Shown piece by piece: positions 1 to 8,862 of a stretch of 64,000 nucleotides of DNA. Origin of the DNA: an uncultured Lachnospiraceae bacterium (GTDB taxonomy: Bacteria > Bacillota > Clostridia > Lachnospirales > Lachnospiraceae); NCBI GenBank assembly GCA_947565425.1, contig CANOFW010000001.1:62001-126000 (forward strand), written 5' to 3'. Every line of letters starts with the position of its first letter. Position 1 is the stretch's first letter. The notes beneath the pieces are model-generated. The model saw only the letters and a program-made list of their open reading frames with translations, was not told the DNA's origin and did no database searches. Made by a program: the position numbers and the translations under genes.

Positions 1-52
1 GATTCATAATTTCTTCAAAACGAAGAAGAATATCCTCTAACTTATCAAACAT
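1..52 (-). CDS. prfA: Peptide chain release factor 1, N-terminal fragment
   Basis: Only the first 17 codons lie in the window. They read MFDKLEDILLRFEEIMN, which matches the start of class I release factor RF1, the factor that reads UAA and UAG stops and triggers peptide release. An SD-like AAGAGAGGT lies directly upstream of the ATG. The gene follows prmC by 47 bases, and PrmC methylates the GGQ glutamine of this factor, so the order supports the call. The rest of the gene is outside the window. Confidence 0.85.
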   Translation of the reverse strand, partial: MFDKLEDILLRFEEIMN

Positions 53-99
53 ACCTCTCTTCCTTTCTCTTTCACTAACGGCAAATTCCACAGATAACT

Positions 100-936
100 C
101 TACTTTATAGACGGCAGGTTGCCACGGACAACCCGGGCGTTTCCCGCAAGGTCTTTGATCACTTTCACATTACGATACCCATTCTCTTCCATAAGAAATG
201 CCACCCTGCCGCCTTGATCATGCCCGATTTCCAGGCACAGATAACCGTTAGATTTCAAGAACTGCCCGCTCTTTTTTACAATCTGTCGATAGAAATCCAG
301 GCCATCCTCCCCGCCGTCTAATGCTTCCACCGGCTCAAAATTCTTTACTTCCGGCATCAATGACGCAATCGTCTCTGTGGGAATATAAGGCGGATTGGCA
401 ATTATCATATCATATTTTCCTATAATATTTTGAAATAAATTGCTGCGCACTAACTGCACCTCTACCCGGTTATTCTTCGCATTCTCTTTGGCAATCAAAA
501 GAGCCTGCTTTGAAATATCGCTTGCCGTCCCAAACAATTTCTTTTGTCTCAACAGACTGATAATAACACAACCGGAACCTGTACATAAATCCAACACCGA
601 CATCCCTGGTTCAAGCATTTTCAACGCTTCCTCCACCAAAGTCTCCGTATCCTGGCGTGGAATCAGTACATGAGAGTTGACCTTAAATTCCAAACCCATG
701 AACTCCTGGCTTCCGGTAATATACTGCAATGGCACCCGCTCCGCACGTTTTTTCAACAGCAACTCATACTCCAAGAATTTGCCGTTTTCCATATCATCCG
801 TACTGTGCATATAATACCAACTCTTATCCATTTTGCAAGCATATTCCATAAGATACCACGCATCCAACTCACAGTCCGCTACATCTGCATCCCGTAATAT
901 TCCTTTTCCATATTCCAATGCGCCCTCAAATGTCAT
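100..936 (-). CDS. prmC: Peptide chain release factor N(5)-glutamine methyltransferase
   Basis: A 278-residue SAM-dependent methyltransferase that methylates the glutamine of the GGQ motif in release factors. It has the N-terminal helical domain with the LIPRQDTE segment near residue 92, a SAM-binding LDLCTGSGC motif near 115 and the catalytic NPPY motif near 181. Length is normal for the family. Its ATG overlaps the TGA of the DUF1385 gene (ATGA), which points to translational coupling. prfA follows immediately. Confidence 0.95.
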   Translation of the reverse strand: MTFEGALEYGKGILRDADVADCELDAWYLMEYACKMDKSWYYMHSTDDMENGKFLEYELLLKKRAERVPLQYITGSQEFMGLEFKVNSHVLIPRQDTETLVEEALKMLEPGMSVLDLCTGSGCVIISLLRQKKLFGTASDISKQALLIAKENAKNNRVEVQLVRSNLFQNIIGKYDMIIANPPYIPTETIASLMPEVKNFEPVEALDGGEDGLDFYRQIVKKSGQFLKSNGYLCLEIGHDQGGRVAFLMEENGYRNVKVIKDLAGNARVVRGNLPSIK

Positions 937-1895
937 GTTGCTTCACTCTCCCTCACGGTCCTGACATAACTCTTCCAGTCAAACACTGCCTCCACAGAAG
1001 CAATACCAACTTCTATCATCTCCTCATCCGGTTCTCTGGTTGTCAATTTCTGCATCCATAAGCCCGGCTTACTGAGCAAATTTATTACTGCATTGTCGCT
1101 TCTTCCAGCCAAACGGATAAATTCATATGAAATGCCCGCGATCAGTGGAATAATGGCAATCCTCAGCAAAAGCCTAAGCAGCCTGGAATCCACACGGATA
1201 AACATTGTAGCAATAATAGCAATGATTACCACAAAAAACAGAAAACTTGTACCGCAGCGTTTATGTTCTCTGGAACTCTTTTTCACGTTCTCCACATTCA
1301 AATCCAAACCATGCTCAATACAATTGATACATTTATGCTCTGCGCCATGATACATAAACACCCGCTTGATATCCTCCATTCTAGAAATCAACAGGATATA
1401 AGCAAAAAAGATGAGAAGTCGCAAAATTCCCTCAATAAGAATTACCAGTGTTTCAGAAGGAATGTATTTTTGAAAAAATAAAGATGCATAAAAGGGAAGC
1501 ACCATAAATATTGCTACAGCTAGCACCAGGGACAAGGCAATCGTAAAACCCATTTCAGCTTTCTCTCTCTTTTCATTTCTTGGCTTTGCCCCACTTGCCT
1601 TGTCATCCTCTTCAAAAAATGAAGCAGAAAACGTCAATGTTGACAATCCTAATACCATAGATTCCACAAAACTTATAATTCCCCGTACAAAAATTAAATT
1701 TCTCAACGCCTTATTCTTGCAGATTCCGCGATACTCCCTTTTTTCTACAATGATTTCGTGATCCGGTTTGCGTACTGCCACAGCGTATGTATCTTTGTAT
1801 TTCATCATCACACCTTCCATGACAGCCTGCCCGCCAATTCCTGAATAAGCCAAATCCTTCACATCCTCTCTGACACGGACAACTTCCTCTCGCAC
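933..1895 (-). CDS. DUF1385 family membrane protein (YqhQ-like)
   Basis: About 320 residues with the family signature GGQAVMEGVMM near the N-terminus, a conserved HGAEHKCINC segment in the middle and four or five hydrophobic segments, so it is an integral membrane protein. The function of the family is not established. It sits upstream of prmC and prfA, a common arrangement in Clostridia, and overlaps prmC by 4 bases. The start is uncertain: the longest frame opens with GTG at 1895, and in-frame GTG and TTG codons a few residues downstream have comparable ribosome binding sites. Confidence 0.85.
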   Translation of the reverse strand: MREEVVRVREDVKDLAYSGIGGQAVMEGVMMKYKDTYAVAVRKPDHEIIVEKREYRGICKNKALRNLIFVRGIISFVESMVLGLSTLTFSASFFEEDDKASGAKPRNEKREKAEMGFTIALSLVLAVAIFMVLPFYASLFFQKYIPSETLVILIEGILRLLIFFAYILLISRMEDIKRVFMYHGAEHKCINCIEHGLDLNVENVKKSSREHKRCGTSFLFFVVIIAIIATMFIRVDSRLLRLLLRIAIIPLIAGISYEFIRLAGRSDNAVINLLSKPGLWMQKLTTREPDEEMIEVGIASVEAVFDWKSYVRTVRESEAT

Positions 1896-1903
1896 AAGTG
1901 CGC

Positions 1904-1932
1904 ATATTCTCTTTCACGCTTTAACGTGACAA
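1904..1932 (-). promoter_or_regulatory. Candidate promoter for the DUF1385-prmC-prfA operon inside a short repeat
   Basis: Read leftward, TTGTCA (1927-1932) and GAATAT (1904-1909) are separated by 17 bases. The -35 box lies inside a hairpin-forming short repeat (CACGCTTTAACGTG) that recurs at about 37464 and 45582. The -10 box is a poor match, so this is weak. Confidence 0.3.
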
Positions 1933-1950
1933 GATATTTTCTAATTAGAA

Positions 1951-1989
1951 CGAAAAGAAAGGATGTCCATTTAAAAGACATCCTCTTTC
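1951..1989 (-). terminator. Rho-independent terminator of rpmE
   Basis: The arms at 1961-1967 and 1977-1983 (GGATGTC and GACATCC, extended by AAAG/CTTT-like pairs) form a stem that is followed on the minus strand by TTTCTTTTC. It lies 20 bases after the rpmE stop codon. Confidence 0.85.
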
Positions 1990-2009
1990 GGTTCAAATGA
2001 ACTTTACCA

Positions 2010-2216
2010 TTACTGATTGTTCATGCCATATTTACGGTTGAACTTATCAATACGTCCGCGAGCCTGAGCGGTCTTCTGCTGTCCCGTGTAGAACGGATGG
2101 CACTTGGAACAAATTTCAACGTGGATATCTTCTTTGGTCGAACCTGTCACAAATGTATTTCCACAGTTGCATGTTACGGTTGCCTGATGATATGCCGGAT
2201 GGATTCCTTCTCTCAT
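2010..2216 (-). CDS. rpmE: 50S ribosomal protein L31, zinc-binding type
   Basis: A 68-residue protein of the usual L31 length. It starts [20 protein letters not shown] and carries Cys residues in CxC and CxxC arrangement (CNC and CSKCHPF), as in the zinc-containing C+ form. The [12 protein letters not shown] tail is typical. It has its own promoter and terminator, so it is probably monocistronic. Confidence 0.97.
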   Translation of the reverse strand: MREGIHPAYHQATVTCNCGNTFVTGSTKEDIHVEICSKCHPFYTGQQKTAQARGRIDKFNRKYGMNNQ

Positions 2217-2296
2217 GTTTTCACCTCTTCACTCTCTATTTAAAATCTAAAAACTGATTTTCCTGTCCTCGCTATTACCTACGCAACAGCTTTATT

Positions 2297-2325
2297 ATTG
2301 TAGCATATATTTTCCATATATGCAA
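2297..2325 (-). promoter_or_regulatory. rpmE promoter
   Basis: Minus strand -35 TTGCAT (2320-2325) and -10 TACAAT (2297-2302) with an exact 17-base spacer and a TGC extended -10. It is about 80 bases upstream of the rpmE start codon. Confidence 0.75.
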
Positions 2326-2355
2326 GTTCTATTTAAAAAATTAATCATAAATTGT

Positions 2356-2535
2356 GTAACAGTTCAGCCAGCCGAAAGAAATTGAGACAAATCATGCTAA
2401 GTGCCCTGTGGGTACGCATGGATTTGATGAGATTTCTTTTGGCTGAGGGAACGCCAAGTAATGAGCAAAGTTAGCTGCGAAGCAGCGAGAAAGTGCCGTA
2501 GGCACCTTTGCGAATGGCGTGGGCTGAACTGTTAC
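2356..2535. repeat. Palindromic element A (180 bp)
   Basis: Bounded by perfect 14-bp inverted repeats, GTAACAGTTCAGCC at 2356-2369 and its complement at 2522-2535. The interior folds into two arms. The right arm (about 2440-2521) is a conserved module found almost unchanged in element B (59840-60002) and shortened in element C (52959-53083). The left arm (about 2366-2442) is a long hairpin with a sequence of its own, and its tip holds the word that recurs at 5534 and 51467. A lone half-copy of the end (GTAACAGTTCAAC) follows at 2541. No protein is encoded; a 90-codon open frame across it is not credible. Most of the otherwise gene-free stretch 2326-2584 is this element. Confidence 0.85.
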
Positions 2536-2584
2536 TAAATTGTAACAGTTCAACACGTATCTCAGCAGCCAACGGCAATTCCCA

Positions 2585-3713
2585 TCAATAAATGGCAGGG
2601 ATGCTGAACAGCCTTGTCCGTGTTCCGCTATAATCTGCATTGTATGACGTCTCCATCCAAACAATTTTCCCTTTACTGAGAATTGGCTGCGAGCTTCCCT
2701 GGAACCTCGTCCTCGAGGTCACCAGATACAGCGTCGAACCCTGCATATCCATCCGGCAGTTGCCGGCATCAAACGGCTCATATATCCCGACAAATGAATT
2801 AGAGGCTCCGCCTTTAATGCTTGCCGTCTTGCCCTTTTTCCATCTGCTATTGTATTTTATCACTTTTATGACAGTCTTCTTCTTGCTTTCCTGATGGTTT
2901 GCATAGCCAACCGCCACATAAAAATTCCCATCCGGTCCATGGTAAAAACCGCCCCAACGGTCATACCCTATATTTACTTTTTTCGTGCTCTTCACTTTCA
3001 GGGCTGAATCCAACGTATAGATTTTCAGGGAAGCGTCTCTCTGTACGCAGACAACATGGAGCTTGCCATTTGCCTGATAATAATATGTATCATCGCTATG
3101 CGCCCAGTTCCCGCCATACTGACCACCGAAGCCGGCATTACCGCTGACATTGTTCTGCTCCACAGCTTTGGCTTTTCCGCTCTTGGGAATAAACTGAGAA
3201 ACAGACCTTGAAAATTCACTTTCCCCTTCCGGATATACTGTAACCAGCTTATAAAAATACGTCACGCCCTTGTCCACTTTCTGCTTATAGGAAGATTTAC
3301 TCCCGCCTCTGATTTTGGATACGCATTTGTACGCGCCGTTCTCATATCTTAATGACATTCGTATTGGAACTTGACACCTGCAGCGTATACGGGGTATCCG
3401 TTACATTTTCATATTCATAGCTTACACCGCTCATATCGCCCGGAAACAGCCCATCTTCCTCGCCATCCCACTGTTCTTTAGATAGTTTAAAATAAAGTCC
3501 TTTGTCCTGCCCATTCGTTTCGTTCCCTACTCCTGCAGCTTTCTTTTCCCCAGCGAATGATGCTTTATCTTCCCATTGCACTTCCCTGGTTTCCGCTTCT
3601 TCATGAAATTGTATTTCCTCTGCGGCTCTTGCTGCTGTAGCCTGATTCATCTGACTTGGATACATTCCTACAAACAATCCTGCCGCCAGTAAAATAGCAG
3701 TTATTTTTTACAT
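2585..3713 (-). pseudogene. Broken secreted protein gene (signal peptide, Fn3-like segment, propeller-like C-terminus)
   Basis: Three lesions are visible. The ATG at 3713 has a good ribosome binding site (GGATGGGGAAAA) and opens a signal peptide, but codon 2 is TAA; a one-base reversion to AAA would give M-K-K-ITAILLAAGLF. The reading frame then runs to 3342 (fragment of about 111 codons, ending VSSSNTNVIKI) and is broken. The next frame (2585-3358) resumes in the middle of an Fn3-like domain (GGSKSSYKQKVDKGVTYFYK), which implies a deletion or frameshift at the join. The C-terminal half has repeated aromatic and glycine-rich strands resembling a beta-propeller and stops abruptly about 50 bases before palindromic element A. 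The original function is not known; it was probably a cell-surface or secreted protein. Confidence 0.7.
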
Positions 3714-3742
3714 AAGTTTTCCCCATCCTTCAAAACCATTCA

Positions 3743-5335
3743 TTATATAAGCTTTGTCTTTTTAATCATCTGACAGAACTCACGGTTATTGTTGGTGCGC
3801 ACAAAGAGATTGAGAATGCTCTCCACCGCCTCATCCGCCCGCATACCATTGATGGCACGACGCATAATCTCCACAGCCTCCTGCTCTTCCCGATTCAACA
3901 ACAAATCTTCCCTTCGCGTCCCTGATTTCGTAATGTCAACCGCCGGGAAAATACGGCGTTCTGAAAGTTTGCGGTCCAGAATCAATTCCATATTGCCTGT
4001 CCCTTTAAATTCTTCATAAATCACATCATCCATACGGCTTCCGGTCTCCACCAGCGCAGTCGCCAAGATTGTGATACTTCCTCCCTCACGCATATTTCTG
4101 GCAGCGCCGAAGAAACGTTTCGGCATATGTAACGCTGCCGGATCAATACCACCGGATAATGTTCTTCCACTCGGCGGGACAATCAAGTTATATGCCCGTG
4201 CCAGGCGCGTGATACTGTCTAAGAGAATCATAACGTCTTTCTTATGCTCTACTAAACGCCTTGCACGCTCAATGACCATTTCCGATACACGCTTATGGTG
4301 CTCTGGAAGTTCATCAAACGTAGAATAAATCACCTCTACATTCTTACCCTCAATTGCTTCCTTGATGTCAGTAACTTCCTCAGGACGCTCATCAATAAGA
4401 AGAATGATCAGGTGCATCTGGGGATTATTCCTGGTTACTGCTTTGGCAACCTGCTTCAACAATGTCGTCTTTCCTGCTTTGGGCGGAGACACAATCATAC
4501 CTCTCTGCCCCTTGCCAATGGGAGAAACTACATCCATGATACGCATAGCAACCGCGCTTCGGTCTGTTTCAAGGCGAATACGCTCATTGGGAAAAATTGG
4601 CGTAAGATCTTCAAAATTCGGCCGGCGCAAGATCTCCGAGGGATGACAGCCATTGATGCTGCGGATATACAAAAGCGCACTAAACTTCTCTTGCTGCGTT
4701 TTCACCCTCGTATTGCCCTGAATAATATCGCCTGTTTTCAAGCCAAATTTGCGAATCTGCGATGGCGAAACGTACACGTCGTTCTCGCCTGGAAGGTAAT
4801 TTTCACACCGGATAAACCCATAACCATCCGGCATAACTTCCAGGATTCCATGCGCGCTGATGCCGCTATCCAGTTCAGGATTATCAATCTCAATACCGTC
4901 TGCCGTGATAACTTTTGTCGGCTTGCGTTCCTGCCGCTCCCCATTCTCTATGCGCTCATTTTTGATATATCTGTCGCTATGTTCACTTTTCGCTGTCCCT
5001 TTATCTGCTGGTACAACCGTCTTCTCTTTGCCTCTTCCTGCGGTCTTCTCCTCACCTCTAGCAGTCCCCTTGTTTCCTGCTCCAGTTATCTCCTCTTCTC
5101 CTTTTTCTGCTTTCTTATCTGCTGCCTTCTTATCTGTCGTCTTTTTCTCTGCTCTGCTCGCATCCTTCTCTTCTGTCTCTTCTAAAGCGTCTTCTTTTAA
5201 CGCATCCTTTTTATCCTCTTCGAGCATCAACTCTACCAGCTCTTTTTTCTTCAAACCGGAAAGATGCTTTAACCCCCTCGCTTTCGCAACATCCCTCAAT
5301 ACTGCCACAGATAAACTCTCATACTTTTCTCTCAT
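3743..5335 (-). CDS. rho: Transcription termination factor Rho
   Basis: A 530-residue hexameric RNA helicase that ends transcription. In order it has an N-terminal SAP-like Rho_N segment (about 1-40), a charged low-complexity insert rich in Lys, Glu and Ala (about 40-135), a cold-shock-like RNA-binding domain ([20 protein letters not shown], about 168-190), and the ATPase core with the Walker A motif [10 protein letters not shown] and the [12 protein letters not shown] segment. The insert makes it about 110 residues longer than E. coli Rho; such inserts are known in several phyla. It is preceded by AAAAGGAGAA and is probably transcribed alone. Confidence 0.97.
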   Translation of the reverse strand: MREKYESLSVAVLRDVAKARGLKHLSGLKKKELVELMLEEDKKDALKEDALEETEEKDASRAEKKTTDKKAADKKAEKGEEEITGAGNKGTARGEEKTAGRGKEKTVVPADKGTAKSEHSDRYIKNERIENGERQERKPTKVITADGIEIDNPELDSGISAHGILEVMPDGYGFIRCENYLPGENDVYVSPSQIRKFGLKTGDIIQGNTRVKTQQEKFSALLYIRSINGCHPSEILRRPNFEDLTPIFPNERIRLETDRSAVAMRIMDVVSPIGKGQRGMIVSPPKAGKTTLLKQVAKAVTRNNPQMHLIILLIDERPEEVTDIKEAIEGKNVEVIYSTFDELPEHHKRVSEMVIERARRLVEHKKDVMILLDSITRLARAYNLIVPPSGRTLSGGIDPAALHMPKRFFGAARNMREGGSITILATALVETGSRMDDVIYEEFKGTGNMELILDRKLSERRIFPAVDITKSGTRREDLLLNREEQEAVEIMRRAINGMRADEAVESILNLFVRTNNNREFCQMIKKTKLI

Positions 5336-5424
5336 ACATTTCTCCTTTTATTATATACATTGGGAATCTATGTCAGAGCAGACAACGACTTCATGCACAG
5401 AACTTGTGCCTCTGTAATGGGTCC

Positions 5425-5453
5425 ATTATACACTATCTTTTTTTAAATAGGAA
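5425..5453 (-). promoter_or_regulatory. Candidate rho promoter
   Basis: A perfect -10 box TATAAT (plus-strand positions 5425-5430) lies about 90 bases upstream of the rho ATG. The -35 region (TTCCTA at 17 bases) is a poor match, so only the -10 supports the call. Confidence 0.45.
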
Positions 5454-5464
5454 GTCCTTTTTTC

Positions 5465-5493
5465 TTGATTTGATTTTTTTTTCATGCTATGAT
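5465..5493 (+). promoter_or_regulatory. Malic enzyme operon promoter
   Basis: TTGATT (5465-5470), a 17-base spacer with a long T run, and TATGAT (5488-5493). It is about 115 bases upstream of the malic enzyme ATG and runs back-to-back with the rho promoter. The leader between contains both recurring short words (see repeat at 5534). Confidence 0.65.
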
Positions 5494-5533
5494 GGGAACA
5501 GCAATACTTTCCTTAGTCAAATATCCGCGCATA

Positions 5534-5584
5534 CCCACAGGGCACTTAGCGTGGCTACTTGGCTCATTGCTCGCGGGAATAAAA
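5534..5584. repeat. Recurring short words in the malic enzyme leader
   Basis: CCCACAGGGCACTTA (5534-5548) and CTCGCGGGAATAAA (about 5570-5583) both occur here. The first word also occurs at about 51467 and in the tip of element A (complement, about 2398-2412). The second also occurs at about 27982 and 51484. They are non-coding and look like pieces of a dispersed repeat. Confidence 0.7.
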
Positions 5585-5609
5585 TGAAAAATATAAAGGA
5601 GCGATACAT

Positions 5610-6764
5610 ATGACTACACAAGAAAAAGCCATCTTCTTACATAAAGAATGGAACGGTAAATTAGAAACCGTTGCAAAATCCCCGGTAACGACACGCGAGG
5701 ATCTGGCTATCGCCTATACGCCTGGCGTGGCGGAACCTTGTAAACTCATTGCCGACAATCCCACCGACGTTTATGTTTACACGATGAAAGCAAACACTGT
5801 CGCTGTCGTCTCTGACGGAAGCGCCGTGCTAGGGCTTGGCAACATCGGCCCTTACGCTGCAATGCCTGTTATGGAAGGTAAATGCGTGCTTTTTAAAGAG
5901 TTCGGTGGTATTAATGCGGTTCCTATCTGCTTAGACACTCAGGACACAGAGGAAATTATCAAAACCATCTCCTACCTGGCTCCCGGATTTGGCGGCATCA
6001 ACTTAGAGGACATCTCTGCTCCCCGCTGTTTTGAAATAGAAGAGCGGCTGAAAGAAACGCTATCCATCCCTGTCTTTCATGATGACCAACATGGAACAGC
6101 CATTGTCGTGCTCGCTGGTATCATCAATGCACTGAAGGTCGTTGGCAAGCAAAAAGAAAACTGCCGGGTCGTTGTAAACGGCGCCGGTTCTGCCGGCATT
6201 GCCATTACAAAACTGCTTCTCACCTACGGTTTCCCCAACATCATTATGTGCGATCGTCTGGGAATTATTGGTGAAGATTATCCTGATTTGAACTGGATGC
6301 AGCAAAAAATGACATCGCTCACCAATCTGGAACATCAAACAGGTTCGCTCGCCGATGCCTTAAAAGGCGCAGATATTTTTGTGGGCGTTTCTGCACCAGG
6401 AATCGTAACTGCCGAAATGGTCTCCTCCATGAACACAGATGCCATTTTGTTTGCTATGGCAAATCCCGTTCCAGAAATAATGCCAGACATCGCCAAAAAA
6501 GCCGGCGCAAGAATTGTGGGTACCGGACGCAGCGACTTTCCCAATCAGGTCAACAATGTCGTAGCATTTCCAGGCATCTTCAAAGGAGCTTTGGAAGGCC
6601 GCGCGTCACAGATAACAGAAGAAATGAAACTTGCCGCCGCCCAAGCCATTGCGCAGCTCGTGTCAGAAGATCAGCTCAATGAGAATTTCATCATGCCGGA
6701 GGCATTTGATCCCAGGGTTGCACAGGCAGTAAGCAAAGCAGTCAAATCCCATATACCAGGTTAA
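5610..6764 (+). CDS. NAD(P)-dependent malic enzyme
   Basis: A 384-residue short-form malic enzyme that decarboxylates malate to pyruvate. It has the AYTPGVAEPC motif near residue 34, the YTMKANTVAVVSDGSAVLGLG segment with the catalytic lysine, metal-binding FHDDQHGT near 155 and the dinucleotide-binding GAGSAGIA motif near 190. Length fits the compact bacterial form without a phosphotransacetylase domain. The start has AAAGGAG 8 bases upstream. The cofactor preference cannot be settled from sequence alone. Confidence 0.93.
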   Translation: MTTQEKAIFLHKEWNGKLETVAKSPVTTREDLAIAYTPGVAEPCKLIADNPTDVYVYTMKANTVAVVSDGSAVLGLGNIGPYAAMPVMEGKCVLFKEFGGINAVPICLDTQDTEEIIKTISYLAPGFGGINLEDISAPRCFEIEERLKETLSIPVFHDDQHGTAIVVLAGIINALKVVGKQKENCRVVVNGAGSAGIAITKLLLTYGFPNIIMCDRLGIIGEDYPDLNWMQQKMTSLTNLEHQTGSLADALKGADIFVGVSAPGIVTAEMVSSMNTDAILFAMANPVPEIMPDIAKKAGARIVGTGRSDFPNQVNNVVAFPGIFKGALEGRASQITEEMKLAAAQAIAQLVSEDQLNENFIMPEAFDPRVAQAVSKAVKSHIPG

Positions 6765-6768
6765 TCAC

Positions 6769-7701
6769 ATGTGGAATGACAAACGCTACTATTCCATAGA
6801 TTACTATTTAAAACAAACATTCGGCGAAAAAGTCTACCGCCTTGCCTTAAACGGCGGTATGACCTGTCCGAACCGTGACGGCACGTTAGGCAGGCGGGGA
6901 TGTATTTTTTGCAGTTCGGCAGGCAGCGGCGACTTTGCCCAGCAAAGCAGTAAGCCTATCGCCCGCCAGCTTGCCGCTGCCAAAGAACAGATACGGCAAA
7001 AACGAAATTGCCAAAAATTCATTGCTTATTTCCAGGCATATACCAATACTTATGCTCCAGTAAGCTATCTGAGAAAAATATTCACGGAGGCAATTACAGA
7101 CCCGGACGTAGTCGTCTTATCCATTGCCACACGGCCTGACTGCCTGTCACCGGATATCTTAGCGCTTTTAACTGAACTGAATCAACGCAAACCTGTCTGG
7201 ATAGAACTTGGCCTGCAATCTATTCATCCCGACACCAGTCGCTTCATTCGCAGCGGATTTACACTGGAATGTTTTCACGCGTCCGTGCAAGCTCTTGCCC
7301 GTTGCAACATCCCAGTGATTGTCCATGTGATACTGGGACTTCCCTGCGAAACAAAAGCACAGATGATAGAAACGGTCCGACACGTAGGCAGTTTAGGTGT
7401 CTTCGGTATAAAACTGCAACTTCTACACATACTGTCTGACACAGATTTAGGCGCATTATACAAAGAATCTCCCTTTCCTCTGCTTTCCCAGGATGAATAC
7501 TGCGAGCTGATTGTCGACTGTCTGGAACAACTGCCCGAGAGTATCACCATCCACCGTCTTACTGGCGACGGACCGAAAGATTTATTGATCGCTCCCATGT
7601 GGAGCCGCGCCAAACGCAGCGTACTCAATCAAATCGAACAAACCCTGAGAAAACGCGATACCTGGCAGGGAAAGTATACAAAGGCGAATCCTTTTATATA
7701 A
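6769..7701 (+). CDS. TIGR01212 family radical SAM protein (YhcC-like)
   Basis: 310 residues. The Fe-S cluster cysteines appear in a spaced arrangement near the N-terminus (CPNRDGTLGRRGCIFC), as in the YhcC/TIGR01212 branch where the first gap is longer than in classical CxxxCxxC enzymes. It also has the HVILGLPCET segment of the Elp3/MiaB-like fold. Its substrate is not known. It starts 4 bases after the malic enzyme stop and is probably co-transcribed. Confidence 0.88.
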   Translation: MWNDKRYYSIDYYLKQTFGEKVYRLALNGGMTCPNRDGTLGRRGCIFCSSAGSGDFAQQSSKPIARQLAAAKEQIRQKRNCQKFIAYFQAYTNTYAPVSYLRKIFTEAITDPDVVVLSIATRPDCLSPDILALLTELNQRKPVWIELGLQSIHPDTSRFIRSGFTLECFHASVQALARCNIPVIVHVILGLPCETKAQMIETVRHVGSLGVFGIKLQLLHILSDTDLGALYKESPFPLLSQDEYCELIVDCLEQLPESITIHRLTGDGPKDLLIAPMWSRAKRSVLNQIEQTLRKRDTWQGKYTKANPFI

Positions 7702-7759
7702 TATCCTTCAGACAACAACAGGAACAAGACTTTTAAAATATTCGATAAGGAGCAATACT

Positions 7760-8275
7760 ATGGCGGAGGCATCGACACAATACAAATTGATTGTACTTTA
7801 TATGCTGGATCAGGTAGATTTTCCCCTGACGAACACGCAAATTTCTAACTTTATGCTCGATAAGGACTATACCACATATTTCACTGTGCAAAAAGCAATC
7901 AGCGAATTGATTGATGCCGGTCTGATGCGTACGGAGTCTACATACAACAACACCCACTATTACATTACACCTGCCGGCAGGGAAACGCTTTCCTACTTTC
8001 CTGATAAAATTTCTGAGGCTATCAAATCAGATGTTCTCAGTTATTTTGCAGAAAACCAAATGAAATTGCGGCAAGAAGTCTCCACAATTGCAGATTATTA
8101 TAAGACAACTTCCCAGGATTTCGCCGCACACTGCCAACTCAAAGAGCGGAATCAATCTCTGATTGACCTGACTATCACTGTCAAATCCAAGGCTGAGGCC
8201 GAGGCAATCTGCTCGAACTGGAAAGCCCAACATGAGGATGTCTATGGTTATCTGATGGATTTATTACTAAGATAA
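7760..8275 (+). CDS. DUF4364 family protein
   Basis: 171 residues. The N-terminal 75 residues look like a winged helix (YMLDQVDFPLTNTQISNFM and a strand-turn-strand at THYYITPAGRETL), followed by a small alpha/beta domain. This matches the DUF4364 family common in Clostridia, whose role is unknown; the fold suggests a DNA-binding regulator. A good SD (AAGGAG) precedes the ATG by 7 bases. It converges on the zinc-ribbon gene at 8407. Confidence 0.85.
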   Translation: MAEASTQYKLIVLYMLDQVDFPLTNTQISNFMLDKDYTTYFTVQKAISELIDAGLMRTESTYNNTHYYITPAGRETLSYFPDKISEAIKSDVLSYFAENQMKLRQEVSTIADYYKTTSQDFAAHCQLKERNQSLIDLTITVKSKAEAEAICSNWKAQHEDVYGYLMDLLLR

Positions 8276-8358
8276 GCATATCTAACAATGCTTATAATCT
8301 CCTCTATCAACATAAAAAACACTTTGAGATTACAAGATATTCCTATAAGAAAGAATCA

Positions 8359-8374
8359 GCGGCCGCATGGCCGC
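8359..8374. terminator. GC hairpin between convergent genes
   Basis: GCGGCC and GGCCGC arms around GCAT form a perfect hairpin between the convergent DUF4364 and zinc-ribbon genes. On the minus strand it is followed by TGATTCTTTCTT, so it could end transcription leftward. The T tract is interrupted. Confidence 0.5.
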
Positions 8375-8406
8375 CGGTAAAACACATAATATAATGTATA
8401 AAAGAT

Positions 8407-8856
8407 TTAATCCTCGCTGTCTGAGCCGTCCTTTTCCAGAAAACGCATTTTACTCTTCTCACCGCCCAACTGCAAAGGTACAAAGCCCGTAGCAGTGTGG
8501 AACTTCTCTCGGTAACATTTCTGGCAGAGTGTGCCAAACGTAATCTCTGCACCACACATAGAACAATGCATATTCATCATCTTCTGCTCTTGTTCCTTAT
8601 ATTCAACCCTTCCTTCCGCAATCCACTTCTTAACCAAAAGATGCGGAATATTGAAATGTTCTGCCACCTGATACTCTGTCACATCCCTGGATCGTATGTA
8701 TTCCTTGACTTCTGAAAACAGATGATTCTCCTGACAAACCGGACACATATCTGCTTCATAATTCTCAGGAAGGCTCCTGTGGCATACTGAACAAAATTTC
8801 ATATTGTCAAACAACGACGTCTGTTCCAATGTCTTCACCACTTTTCTTAATCTCAA
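8407..8856 (-). CDS. Zinc-ribbon / helix-turn-helix / zinc-ribbon protein (YvyF/TIGR03826-like)
   Basis: About 149 residues in the longest frame. It has CSVC...CPVC (residues 22-41), a helix-turn-helix-like middle (VTEYQVAEHFNIPHLLVKKWIAEGRV) and a second CSMC...CQKC pair near 98-115. The layout resembles the flagellar-operon protein TIGR03826/YvyF, but no flagellar genes are nearby. The longest frame starts with TTG at 8856; the ATG at 8802 (MKFCSVCH) is an equally plausible start and removes 18 unconserved residues. Function unknown; binding of nucleic acid is an inference from the fold. Confidence 0.75.
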   Translation of the reverse strand: MRLRKVVKTLEQTSLFDNMKFCSVCHRSLPENYEADMCPVCQENHLFSEVKEYIRSRDVTEYQVAEHFNIPHLLVKKWIAEGRVEYKEQEQKMMNMHCSMCGAEITFGTLCQKCYREKFHTATGFVPLQLGGEKSKMRFLEKDGSDSED

Positions 8857-8862
8857 CTACAA

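Noticed and set aside
2392-2664. 90-codon open frame across element A
   Set aside because: The frame is made of the palindrome itself, has no credible start site and no recognisable protein pattern.
4295-5185. 296-codon open frame antisense to rho
   Set aside because: It mirrors the rho coding frame, has no ribosome binding site and its composition (Ser/Cys/Leu/Phe runs opposite Lys/Glu codons) is that of a complement shadow.
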